Shown here: positions 1 through 7,854 of the stretch, in pieces
Layout of the letters: each line of letters opens with the position of its first letter
Position numbering within the stretch: position 1 is the first letter of the stretch
NCBI RefSeq assembly: GCF_025567125.1
Contig: NZ_JAOQJI010000017.1
Span: forward strand, 8,798 to 72,797
Direction: 5' to 3'
Length of the DNA: 64,000 bases
Source: Phocaeicola fibrisolvens
GTDB taxonomy: Bacteria > Bacteroidota > Bacteroidia > Bacteroidales > Bacteroidaceae
Made by a program: the position numbers and the translations under genes
The notes under the pieces: model-generated
What the model saw: the letters and a program-made list of their open reading frames with translations, nothing else
Database searches by the model: none
What the model was told of the DNA's origin: nothing

Positions 1-2
1 TA

Positions 3-38
3 TTACGATAGTTTCGTAGATTTGCGAAAAATTCGTAG
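3..38 (+). promoter_or_regulatory. Tandem BlaI-type operators over the promoter
   Basis: Two 17-nt imperfect dyads lie 19 bp apart: TTACGATAGTTTCGTAG (3-19) and TTGCGAAAAATTCGTAG (22-38). They share TTnCGAnAnnTTCGTAG. A Bacteroidota -7 box, TAGATTTG (17-24), sits across the junction between them, so bound repressor would cover the promoter. TACGA/TCGTA dyads are typical of BlaI/MecI-family sites, so autoregulation of the downstream pair is likely. The -33 element would lie outside the window. Confidence 0.65.
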
Positions 39-53
39 AAAACCTAATTCGAT

Positions 54-419
54 ATGGAAAAGCTAACTTATCAGGAAGAAGAGGCCATGCGCTTCATCTG
101 GCATTTGGGCCCGTGTTTCGTGAAAGAAATCGTGGCCCGTTATGACGAGCCGAAACCGCCTTACACCACGGTGGCCTCGATTGTGAACAACCTGAAACGG
201 AAGGGCTACCTGAAGGCCGAGAAGTTTGGGAACACTTACCGCTATACGCCGCTGGTGGGGAAGGAGGAATATACCCGCAACTCAGTGGGCAACCTCGTGC
301 GCAACTATTTCGCCAACTCTTACAAGGAGATGGTGTCGTTCTTCGCCAAGGAGCAAAAAATCTCCAAGGACGAGCTGAACGAGATTATCGACCTGATTGA
401 GAAGCGGAAAGACAAATAG
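54..419 (+). CDS. BlaI/MecI/CopY family repressor
   Basis: This 121-residue protein is a winged-helix repressor of the BlaI/MecI family. Residues 1-75 form the DNA-binding domain (EEEAMRFIWHLGPCFVKEI, then YTTVASIVNNLKRKGYL as the recognition part). The rest is the short helical dimerization tail that the membrane protease cleaves in characterised systems. The length is normal. The start is supported by the operator-promoter immediately upstream. The M56 sensor gene begins 46 bp downstream, the usual blaI-blaR arrangement. The inducing signal is unknown; no beta-lactamase gene is nearby, so this need not concern beta-lactams. Confidence 0.9.
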   Translation: MEKLTYQEEEAMRFIWHLGPCFVKEIVARYDEPKPPYTTVASIVNNLKRKGYLKAEKFGNTYRYTPLVGKEEYTRNSVGNLVRNYFANSYKEMVSFFAKEQKISKDELNEIIDLIEKRKDK

Positions 420-465
420 AGTATTTCAGAATTATATTTACTCACCTTTTAAAATTCTTTTTATT

Positions 466-1734
466 ATGCTATATCTTCTTCAAGTCAATTTCGGACTGGT
501 CCTGTTTTACGCCTTGTACAAGCTGGTATGTACGCGGGACACCTTTTTCCGTTCCAGAAGATTCATTCTGCTGCTGGCATTGGTGTTGCCTTTCGTGTTG
601 CCGCTGGTCGACGTGCGGGAATGGCTGGAAAGTCGTGACAGCCTGATTATGCTGACGCATTTCGACTATTCGGTAGTGTTGCCGGAAATTGTGGTGGGAA
701 GTGAAGCGGCGGAAGCGGGAAACGGCGTGTGGGTGTTGTCCGATTGGGTGAAATACCTGTACCTCGCCGGAGTGCTGGTGCTGTCCGTTCGATTCCTCGT
801 GCAAGCGTGCAGTCTGTGGCATCTGATCTTGCGTACGCCGGAGAAGACGATAAACGGCATCCGTGTGAAATGCTTGAATGGCTCGTCCGGACCCTTCTCT
901 TTCTTCGGGTGGATTTTCCTGAATCCGGCGACGGTGAAGGGAGACGAACTGGACGAAATCCTGACACACGAGATGGCGCACGTAAAGCAACGGCATTCCG
1001 TCGATGTGCTTCTTGCCGAAATGGTCAGTATCTGCTGCTGGATGAACCCTTTTGCCTGGCTGCTGAAACGGGAAGTCCGGCTCAATCTGGAGTTCCTGGC
1101 CGACAAGAGAGTCGTGGAAGCGGGATTCGCCACCAAGAGTTATCAATATCATCTGCTTGGGTTGGCCTACAGCCACAAGTATGGATTATCCAATAATTTC
1201 AATTTCTCTCATCTTAAAAAACGTATCATTATGATGAACAAGAAAAAATCAAACGGAACAGGGCGTATTAAATATGCACTGTTCATGGTTCCGGCCTTTG
1301 CTCTACTCGTTGCCGGAAACACCTCCTGCTCGCAGGGAGCATCCGAAAAACAGGATGCCAAAGAAGAAACCGTCGCACCGGATTCAGTAGCGGCTCTTAC
1401 TGACAGTGTGGCAAAGGACGAAGTGTTTATGGTAGCGGAACAGATGCCTGAATTTCCGGGAGGGATGAAGGAATTGTTGAAATTTCTTCAAGACAATGTG
1501 AAATATCCGGAAAGTGCCATGAAGAAAAATGTGCAGGGACGGGTAATTGTGCAGTTCGTAGTGGAAAAAGACGGAACCCCTACCGAGTTCAATGTGGGTC
1601 GTTCTGTGGACCCGGATTTGGATGCGGAAGCTTTGCGCGTGCTGAAGACCATGCCTAAGTGGAAACCGGGCATGCAGAGGGGAGAGGTCGTGAGAGTGAA
1701 ATTCACTGTGCCTGTTGCGTTCAAGCTTCAGTAA
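466..1734 (+). CDS. BlaR1-like M56 family sensor metalloprotease with C-terminal TonB domain
   Basis: Partner of the upstream BlaI-type repressor. N-terminal hydrophobic helices (about residues 1-22, 33-50, 95-120) precede a gluzincin motif, HEMAH (H168, E169, H172), and a later helix near residues 275-290 followed by a Ser/Ala/Glu-rich linker. The last 100 residues (from MPEFPGGMKELLKFL) form a TonB C-terminal-like domain, ending in VKFTVPVAFKLQ. M56 members normally transmit an external signal by proteolysis of the repressor; the TonB-like domain replaces the penicillin-binding sensor of BlaR1. An upstream in-frame ATG at 397 overlaps blaI, but the ATG at 466 begins directly at a membrane helix and is preferred. 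Length from 466 is 422 aa. Confidence 0.85.
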   Translation: MLYLLQVNFGLVLFYALYKLVCTRDTFFRSRRFILLLALVLPFVLPLVDVREWLESRDSLIMLTHFDYSVVLPEIVVGSEAAEAGNGVWVLSDWVKYLYLAGVLVLSVRFLVQACSLWHLILRTPEKTINGIRVKCLNGSSGPFSFFGWIFLNPATVKGDELDEILTHEMAHVKQRHSVDVLLAEMVSICCWMNPFAWLLKREVRLNLEFLADKRVVEAGFATKSYQYHLLGLAYSHKYGLSNNFNFSHLKKRIIMMNKKKSNGTGRIKYALFMVPAFALLVAGNTSCSQGASEKQDAKEETVAPDSVAALTDSVAKDEVFMVAEQMPEFPGGMKELLKFLQDNVKYPESAMKKNVQGRVIVQFVVEKDGTPTEFNVGRSVDPDLDAEALRVLKTMPKWKPGMQRGEVVRVKFTVPVAFKLQ

Positions 1735-1745
1735 TTTGCTTTTTT

Positions 1746-1836
1746 GAGTCCGCTTTCAAATGGGTTTTACGTATGCTTTATGTACTTCTGAGAGAAGTTG
1801 AAAGGAAGAAACCGCATTTGAAAGCGGGCTCATTTT
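1746..1836 (+). terminator. Large hairpin after the BlaI/M56 pair
   Basis: A 17-nt arm (1746-1762) pairs with 1815-1831 with a single G-T pair. A small inner stem, ACTTCT-GAG-AGAAGT, lies in the loop. The right arm is followed by ATTTTTATA. It lies between the M56 gene and the next gene and probably ends the first transcript. Confidence 0.55.
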
Positions 1837-1853
1837 TATAAAAATATAATACC

Positions 1854-3062
1854 ATGAAAATTACCGCAATATTATTTTCCTCTATCTTATTGGCCTTGCC
1901 GGGTTACGGACAAAATAGAGAGACGGACTATCTGTCGCATGTGCTGGAGAAAATGAATGCCGTGGAATCGGTGACCTATCATTGTGTGATAAAGTCATGG
2001 GAACCGGGAGACAAAGAGCCGGTGTACAATGTGCCAATAGAAATTTATGAGCATGTGAATCCGCAGGATACGGCTGTGGGTTATTCTTTCTTGTGTGCCT
2101 CGGATAAGGAATTCAGGCAGCCGCTTTGGGTATATGACGGAACTGTGTTTGCTTATATAGAGAAAGAGGAAAAAGAAGTACGGATAGATGATTTCACTCA
2201 GAAAAGTTCCCTTCCGTTCAGAGTTATTATGCCGCAAGCTTTTGGTTGCATGAAATCCGTTCTTGAGTATGCATTGAACACCCAGGATAGCATAGTCCTC
2301 AGCTTGAAGGATGAGGGGAAAGATTATCTGATGGAATTAAGTATCCATACACCGTATCAGGTGGAGTTCTTTGGTAAGGCCTGTTACATGCCGCAGAATC
2401 CGTATGTATATGATCCGACATCTATCTACAAAATCTGGATTTCAAAAGAAGATGACATGCCTTTTCGTTATCGCAGGGAGATGCAGCACAGCATCAGTGA
2501 GGGGATTTGTTCCGATTTTGTGTATAATCCTGCAGGAAAGGGAAAAATTGTGGCGGAAGATTATTATCCGGCAGACTATGTGCGGCGTATAAAAGGAGAG
2601 AAGTCTCAGAAGGCGACTGTGGATATGATGGGTAAAAAAGCTCCAGACTGGACGCTTACTGACATGAACGGTCAGAAGGTTTCTTTAAGCGGTATAAAGT
2701 CGAAGGTCATCTTGTTGCAGTTCACGGGGATAGGCTGCGGACCGTGCAAGATTTCAGTTCCTTTCTTGAACAGGTTGAGAAAAGAATATGCGGTAAATGA
2801 ACTTGAAGTGCTGGCTGTAGAAACGTGGGGACGGTCGAAATCATCTTGTGAAGTGTATGTGAAAAACCAGGGAATAGAATACGGTTTTCTGACTGCCGAT
2901 AAGGATACAATTGCTAAACTTATAAATGATTATCAGGCTGGTAATGGAGTTCCGCAGTTTTATTTGATAGGTAAAGACCGCACGATAATTGCAAAGTTTC
3001 AAGGCTATGCAGAGAAGACAACGGACGAGGAGATAGAAAAGAAGATAAAAGCGAACTTGTAG
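1854..3062 (+). CDS. Secreted TlpA/AhpC-type thioredoxin-fold protein
   Basis: A 402-residue exported protein. The signal peptide is MKITAILFSSILLALPGYGQ. Residues 20-250 form a beta-rich region resembling the lipoprotein-carrier-like N-terminal domain found on many Bacteroidales thioredoxin proteins. From about residue 260 a TlpA/thioredoxin domain begins (MGKKAPDWTLTDMNGQKVSL) with the redox pair C295-G-P-C298 and a later cis-Pro region (NGVPQFYLIG). The family reduces or isomerises disulfides in the periplasm. It lies 119 bp downstream of the M56 gene, beyond a hairpin, so it is probably a separate unit. The substrate is unknown. Confidence 0.8.
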   Translation: MKITAILFSSILLALPGYGQNRETDYLSHVLEKMNAVESVTYHCVIKSWEPGDKEPVYNVPIEIYEHVNPQDTAVGYSFLCASDKEFRQPLWVYDGTVFAYIEKEEKEVRIDDFTQKSSLPFRVIMPQAFGCMKSVLEYALNTQDSIVLSLKDEGKDYLMELSIHTPYQVEFFGKACYMPQNPYVYDPTSIYKIWISKEDDMPFRYRREMQHSISEGICSDFVYNPAGKGKIVAEDYYPADYVRRIKGEKSQKATVDMMGKKAPDWTLTDMNGQKVSLSGIKSKVILLQFTGIGCGPCKISVPFLNRLRKEYAVNELEVLAVETWGRSKSSCEVYVKNQGIEYGFLTADKDTIAKLINDYQAGNGVPQFYLIGKDRTIIAKFQGYAEKTTDEEIEKKIKANL

Positions 3063-3089
3063 ATCCGAAAATCGTATTCTTCCAATACC

Positions 3090-3121
3090 TTGCATTTTCT
3101 GTAGATTTTTCTATACATTTG
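3090..3121 (+). promoter_or_regulatory. Promoter of the S9 peptidase gene
   Basis: TTG at 3090-3092 and TATACATTTG at 3112-3121 fit the Bacteroidota -33/-7 consensus. The 40-bp block around it is nearly identical to the block at 5091-5130. Confidence 0.75.
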
Positions 3122-3154
3122 CAGCCGTACATTTATAAACAAAAATAAGACACA

Positions 3155-5047
3155 ATGAAAAATCTAAGAAACATGCTGGCAGCCGGTCTGTTCATGGCCG
3201 GAATTTGCTTTACCGCCGGCGCACAGACACAGATTCCGCTGGAAAACTTTTTCAAGAACCCGGAAAAGATAGACTATCAGGTATCGCCCGACGGGACCTA
3301 CTTTTCATTCATGGCTCCCTACGAGAACCGCATGAACCTTTTTGTACAGAAAATCGGATCGGACACTACCATCCGCATCACATCTGAAACGGAACGTGAC
3401 ATCGCCGCAAGCATGTGGGCCGGCAATAACCGCATCCTTTTCGTCAAGGATACGGGAGGCGACGAGAATTACCAGCTCTATGGCGTGAACATCGACGGTT
3501 CTGACCTGAAATCGTACACCAATTTCCCGAAAGTGAGAACCAATATTATCGACCCGCTGGAAAAAATCGATTCACTGGTCATCATCGGCATGAACAAACG
3601 TAACCCTCAGGTATTTGACCCGTATCGCCTGAACCTGAACACAGGAGAATTGACCTTGTTGGCCGAGAACCCAGGCAATATACAGGGATGGATGACCGAC
3701 CACGACGGCAAGCTGCGTGTAGCCATTGCCATAGTAGATGGGGTCAATAAGCAGATACTATACCGTGAAACGGAAGACCAGCCGTTCCAAGCGGTATTGA
3801 CCACCAACTTTAAGGAAACCGTCGGTTTTGCCGTCTTTACGCCCGACAACAAGATGGTCTATGCACTGACCAACGTCGGACGCGACAAGACCGCACTGGT
3901 CCTGATGGATCCGGAAACCTGCGAAGAGAAGGAGGTCCTGTACATGAACGACAAGTACGACATCTCGGGCTTCAGCTACTCCGAAAAGAAGAACCGGCTG
4001 ACAGTAGTAGCCTGTGAAGGGCACAAGGACATGATCCGCCACTATTTCGACAAAGAGGAAGAAGGGATACGTCATAAACTGGAAGCACAGCTTCCGGGCT
4101 ATAACGTCAGTATCACCAGCCAGAGCAGAGACGAGAATATCCGCCTGATCCATGCCGGCAATGACCGCACATACGGAAGCTACTACCTCTATAATGTAAA
4201 GGAAAACAAGCTCACCAAGGTGGCCGACATAGCGCCCTGGATTAAAGAAGAGGAAATGTGCGCCATGAACCCGATTACCTATACCAGCCGTGACGGACTG
4301 ACCATAGAAGGTTACCTGACTCTGCCGAAAGGTTATACCATGGAAAATGCAAAGAACTTGCCGGTTGTGGTCAATCCGCATGGAGGACCGTGGGCACGCG
4401 ATTCCTGGGGATACAATCCGGAAGTACAGTTCCTTGCTAGCCGTGGCTATGCCGTACTGCAGATGAACTTCCGCGCCTCAACCGGATACGGACGCAAGTT
4501 TACTGAACTGGGCTACAAGCAATGGGGACAGACCATGCAGAATGACATTACCGACGGAGTAGAATGGCTGATCAAGAAAGGGATAGCCGACCCGAAGCGG
4601 GTGGCCATCTATGGAGCAAGCTATGGAGGTTACGCTACCCTGGCAGGAGTGACCTTTACTCCCGACCTGTATGCCTGCGCCGTCGATTACGTAGGAGTGT
4701 CCAATTTGCTTTCATTCATGAATACGATTCCTCCCTACTGGAAACCGTTGCTCGACATGATGCACGAAATGGTGGGCGACCCCGCAACCGACAAAGAAAT
4801 GATGGAAAAATACTCGCCTGTATTCCATGTAGACCAGATTAAGGCTCCGCTGTTCATCGCCCAGGGTGCAAACGACCCGCGCGTCAACAAAGCCGAATCT
4901 GACCAGATGGTAGAAGCCTTGAAGAAACGAGGTGTGGAAGTGGAATACATGGTAAAGGAAAATGAAGGACACGGATTCTATAATGAAGAGAACAAGTTCG
5001 ACTTCTACCGTGCCATGGAGAAATTCCTTGACAAGCATCTGAAATAA
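3155..5047 (+). CDS. Secreted S9 family prolyl-oligopeptidase-type peptidase
   Basis: A 630-residue serine peptidase. The signal peptide is residues 1-24 (ending TAGAQ). Residues 30-370 form a seven-bladed beta-propeller gate, and the C-terminal 260 residues an alpha/beta-hydrolase domain. The catalytic triad is visible: S489 in GASYGGYATL, D574 in QGANDPRV, H606 in ENEGHGFY. A conserved oxyanion-side motif, NPHGGPWARDSWG, lies before it. The family cleaves short peptides, often N-terminal dipeptides or acyl-amino acids; the length matches the acylaminoacyl-peptidase/DPP-like group. It has its own promoter and stands alone between a thioredoxin-like gene and the biotin leader. Location is presumably periplasmic. 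Confidence 0.92.
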   Translation: MKNLRNMLAAGLFMAGICFTAGAQTQIPLENFFKNPEKIDYQVSPDGTYFSFMAPYENRMNLFVQKIGSDTTIRITSETERDIAASMWAGNNRILFVKDTGGDENYQLYGVNIDGSDLKSYTNFPKVRTNIIDPLEKIDSLVIIGMNKRNPQVFDPYRLNLNTGELTLLAENPGNIQGWMTDHDGKLRVAIAIVDGVNKQILYRETEDQPFQAVLTTNFKETVGFAVFTPDNKMVYALTNVGRDKTALVLMDPETCEEKEVLYMNDKYDISGFSYSEKKNRLTVVACEGHKDMIRHYFDKEEEGIRHKLEAQLPGYNVSITSQSRDENIRLIHAGNDRTYGSYYLYNVKENKLTKVADIAPWIKEEEMCAMNPITYTSRDGLTIEGYLTLPKGYTMENAKNLPVVVNPHGGPWARDSWGYNPEVQFLASRGYAVLQMNFRASTGYGRKFTELGYKQWGQTMQNDITDGVEWLIKKGIADPKRVAIYGASYGGYATLAGVTFTPDLYACAVDYVGVSNLLSFMNTIPPYWKPLLDMMHEMVGDPATDKEMMEKYSPVFHVDQIKAPLFIAQGANDPRVNKAESDQMVEALKKRGVEVEYMVKENEGHGFYNEENKFDFYRAMEKFLDKHLK

Positions 5048-5090
5048 ACACTTCAGCCTGATTGTTATTAAACCGGATTCTCCAAAATCC

Positions 5091-5122
5091 TTGCATTTTC
5101 TGTAGATTTTTATATACATTTG
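5091..5122 (+). promoter_or_regulatory. Promoter of the biotin leader/operon
   Basis: TTG at 5091-5093 and TATACATTTG (5113-5122) form a canonical promoter. The sequence from 5091 to 5130 repeats that at 3090-3130 almost base for base. It is the only recognisable promoter between the S9 peptidase gene and bioB. Confidence 0.75.
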
Positions 5123-5152
5123 CAGCCGTACATTTAAACAAAGAGAAAACAG

Positions 5153-5584
5153 ATGCATCGTATCGCTTCCTATTCGCGCAAAGTCATGCTTCGGTTCCGC
5201 CGTTGGAGCCGGAAGGAATATGCTGCGTTCGTGAGCCTGCATCGCCACGTCACCATCGGACAGGTGGGACGGGGAATTGCGGATGCCTCACTGGGTAAGC
5301 AGAAAGCGACCGTGCGCACGGGAGCGAAAAGTGCGGTGACCTCATGGACCAGTGTGGTGGAGGAGGAGTGGCCGCTGGGAGGCGGAACGACCGGATGGGA
5401 AGGAGCACTGGCAGGGATTGGTGTGCCCGAACGACAGGGACAGTCCTGCAGACAAAGGGATGAGGTGCCTGCTTCTTTTTGTACGACGATGAGATTTGAA
5501 ACAAGCATACCGAAAGGGGTGTACTCGTTCGCGACTCAGTCTGACAGACGTAGCCGTAACGGGTACACTCCTTCTTTTTTATGA
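5153..5584 (+). CDS. Small Arg-rich hypothetical protein in the bioB leader
   Basis: A 143-codon frame begins 30 nt after the promoter. Only the first 50 residues look protein-like: a basic, aromatic block (SRKVMLRFRRWSRKEYAAF) followed by VTIGQVGRGIADASLGKQK. The remainder is low-information, and its last 20 codons coincide with the terminator hairpin at 5515-5580, so the functional product, if any, may be shorter or the region may act mainly as RNA. No signal peptide or membrane segment is seen. I cannot assign a function. It could be a short conserved leader gene whose translation influences the hairpin. Confidence 0.4.
   Translation: MHRIASYSRKVMLRFRRWSRKEYAAFVSLHRHVTIGQVGRGIADASLGKQKATVRTGAKSAVTSWTSVVEEEWPLGGGTTGWEGALAGIGVPERQGQSCRQRDEVPASFCTTMRFETSIPKGVYSFATQSDRRSRNGYTPSFL
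5515..5580 (+). terminator. Intrinsic terminator or attenuator directly before bioB
   Basis: A 15-nt arm (5515-5529, AGGGGTGTACTCGTT) pairs with 5558-5572 (AACGGGTACACTCCT), with two G-T pairs, and is followed by TCTTTTTT (5573-5580). The bioB ATG is only 15 nt further on, and no promoter is recognisable between them. Transcription of the biotin genes therefore seems to pass through this hairpin. Confidence 0.65.
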
Positions 5585-5594
5585 ATAAATACGT

Positions 5595-6557
5595 ATGGAA
5601 AGATTACAGAAACTGGAAGAGAAAATAAAAGAAGGACAGGTGCTGACTGCCGAAGAGGCTTTGTGGCTGTTGGAAGAAGCACCTTTTGACGCATTGTGTG
5701 AAACGGCCCACCGCATCACGGAGGCATACGCTTCGCGGAAGTTTGACATGTGTTCCATCATCAATGCCAAGTCGGGACGTTGCCCGGAAAACTGCAAGTG
5801 GTGCGCCCAGTCGGCACATCATCACACGGGCGTGGAGGAATACGGACTGGTGAGCGAAGAAGAATGTTTGCGTCAGGCACAGATGAACGAGCACCAGGGG
5901 GTATCGCGCTTTTCGCTGGTGACCAGCGGACGTCGGCCTTCGGCGGGAGAAATAGAAAAGTTGTGCGCGCATTTTGAATACCTGCGGGCACACAGCGGCA
6001 TCAAGTTATGTGCATCTTTGGGGCTGGCCACGGAGGAACAGCTTGCGGCGTTGCACCGTGCGGGGGTGAGCCGTTATCATTGCAATCTGGAGACGGCGCC
6101 TTCGTTTTTCCCGAACCTGTGCTCCACGCATACCCAAGCCCAGAAGATAGATACGTTGCAGGCAGCTCGCCGGGTGGGCATGGACGTGTGCAGCGGAGGC
6201 ATCATCGGCATGGGAGAAACACCTGCCCAGCGGGTGGAACTGGCGCTGACCTTGCGGGAACTGGAGGTGCAGTCTATCCCGTTGAACCTGTTGCAGCCCA
6301 TCAAGGGAACACCGCTGGAACATGCGAAACCGCTGACAGCGGAAGAGGTGTTGCGCACGGTGGCCATGTTCCGCATGGTGAACCCGACAGCTTTCCTCCG
6401 TTTTGCCGGAGGACGTTCGCAGCTGAGTGAGGAGACGGTGGACCGTGCTTTGTATGTGGGCATCAATTCGGCCATTGTGGGTGATTTGCTGACTACTCTC
6501 GGTTCCAAAGTATCAAAAGACAAAGAACGTATAAAAGGAGCAGGATATGAATTGTGA
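5595..6557 (+). CDS. bioB: Biotin synthase
   Basis: Radical-SAM enzyme that inserts sulfur into dethiobiotin, the last step of biotin synthesis. The [4Fe-4S] motif is C63-x3-C67-x2-C70 (GRCPENCKWCAQS). Family signatures include YHCNLETAPSFF and CSGGIIGMGE, the SAM-binding region, plus PLNLLQPIKGTPLE and RFAGGRSQL toward the C-terminus. The length of 320 aa is typical. It is the first enzyme gene of a tight operon and overlaps bioA by 11 nt. It follows a terminator-like hairpin, suggesting conditional expression. Confidence 0.97.
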   Translation: MERLQKLEEKIKEGQVLTAEEALWLLEEAPFDALCETAHRITEAYASRKFDMCSIINAKSGRCPENCKWCAQSAHHHTGVEEYGLVSEEECLRQAQMNEHQGVSRFSLVTSGRRPSAGEIEKLCAHFEYLRAHSGIKLCASLGLATEEQLAALHRAGVSRYHCNLETAPSFFPNLCSTHTQAQKIDTLQAARRVGMDVCSGGIIGMGETPAQRVELALTLRELEVQSIPLNLLQPIKGTPLEHAKPLTAEEVLRTVAMFRMVNPTAFLRFAGGRSQLSEETVDRALYVGINSAIVGDLLTTLGSKVSKDKERIKGAGYEL

Positions 6558-7836
6558 GAAACTGTTTGACGAATTTGACCGGGACCACCTGTGGCACCCG
6601 TACACTTCGACCTCAAATCCGTTGCCTACTTACAAGGTGGAACGGGCAGAGGGCTGTACGCTGACCTTGGCCGACGGCACGGAGCTGATTGACGGCATGT
6701 CGTCGTGGTGGTGTGCCGTACATGGATACAATCATCCGGTATTGAACCGGGCGGTGGAGGAACAGCTCCACCGGATGTCGCACGTGATGTTCGGGGGACT
6801 GACCCACGAACCGGCCATCGAACTGGGAAAGGAATTGTTGAAAATCGTGCCTCCCAGCATGGAGTATATTTTTTATGCAGACAGTGGGTCGGTGGCTGTG
6901 GAGGTGGCCTTGAAGATGGCGGTGCAGTATCAGTTTGCAGCCGGCCATCCGGAGAAGAACAACTTCGTGACCATTCGCTCGGGCTACCACGGCGATACGT
7001 GGAACGCCATGTCGGTGTGCGACCCGGTGACGGGCATGCACAGCCTGTTCGGTTCGGCCCTTCCGGTACGCTATTTCGTGCCAGCTCCGCAGTGCCGTTT
7101 CGGCGCGGAATGGGACGAGAAAGACATCGAGCCGTTGCGGGAAGTCATCACGCAGCACCATGGCGAGCTGGCGGCCCTGATTCTGGAACCGATCGTACAG
7201 GGAGCCGGAGGGATGCGTTTCTACCATCCACAGTATTTGCGGGAGGCGGCACGCCTCTGCCGGGAACACGGCATGCTCCTGATTTTTGACGAGATTGCCA
7301 CGGGTTTCGGGCGTACGGGCAAGCTCTTTGCATGGGAACATGCGCAGGTGGAACCGGACATCATGTGCATCGGCAAGGCACTGACCGGAGGATACATGAC
7401 CTTCTCGGCGGTGTTGGCTTCGGCAAAGGTGGCCGACTGTATTTCTTCCAAGGAACCGCGTGCCTTCATGCATGGGCCTACGTTCATGGGCAATCCGCTG
7501 GCGTGTGCTGTGGCACTGGCTTCTGTCCGGCTGTTGTTGTCGTCTGGTTGGCAGGAGAAGGTGCGCCGCATTGAGGCACAGTTGAAAGAGGAATTGGCGC
7601 CGGCGGTTGCGTTGCCGCAGGTGGCTGACGTCCGGGTACTGGGAGCCATCGGGGTGATTGAGACCAAGAAGCCGGTCGACATGGGCTGGATGCAGCGGCG
7701 GTTTGTGGAAGAAGGTATCTGGGTACGTCCGTTCGGACGGCTGGCCTACATCATGCCGCCTTTCATCATCCGTCCGGAGCAGCTGACCAAGCTGACGAGC
7801 GGTTTGTGTAAGATTGTGGGCGAAATGCCGGAATAA
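6547..7836 (+). CDS. bioA: Adenosylmethionine-8-amino-7-oxononanoate aminotransferase
   Basis: PLP-dependent class III aminotransferase that converts KAPA to DAPA using SAM as amino donor. The PLP lysine is K277 in IGKALTGGYM. Other marks are the N-terminal DHLWHPYTS block, DGMSSWWCAVHGYNHP, SGSVAVEVALKMA and the DEIATGFGRTG Asp region. The length of 429 aa fits BioA. It overlaps bioB by 11 nt and ends 18 nt before bioF, indicating one transcript. Confidence 0.97.
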   Translation: MNCEKLFDEFDRDHLWHPYTSTSNPLPTYKVERAEGCTLTLADGTELIDGMSSWWCAVHGYNHPVLNRAVEEQLHRMSHVMFGGLTHEPAIELGKELLKIVPPSMEYIFYADSGSVAVEVALKMAVQYQFAAGHPEKNNFVTIRSGYHGDTWNAMSVCDPVTGMHSLFGSALPVRYFVPAPQCRFGAEWDEKDIEPLREVITQHHGELAALILEPIVQGAGGMRFYHPQYLREAARLCREHGMLLIFDEIATGFGRTGKLFAWEHAQVEPDIMCIGKALTGGYMTFSAVLASAKVADCISSKEPRAFMHGPTFMGNPLACAVALASVRLLLSSGWQEKVRRIEAQLKEELAPAVALPQVADVRVLGAIGVIETKKPVDMGWMQRRFVEEGIWVRPFGRLAYIMPPFIIRPEQLTKLTSGLCKIVGEMPE

Positions 7837-7854
7837 AAACAAAGGAGGAACATC

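Noticed and set aside
397..465. Upstream start for the M56 protease
   Set aside because: It would add a charged 23-residue extension overlapping blaI before the first membrane helix.
469..1176. Long antisense frame opposite the M56 protease gene
   Set aside because: The plus-strand frame has a family motif and fitting context; the antisense product is Gln/His/Arg-rich with no domain and arises from codon bias.
5476..5498. Promoter for bioB within the leader
   Set aside because: GAGATTTG near 5491 has a TTTG only 9 nt upstream, not the required 19-20, so it does not fit.
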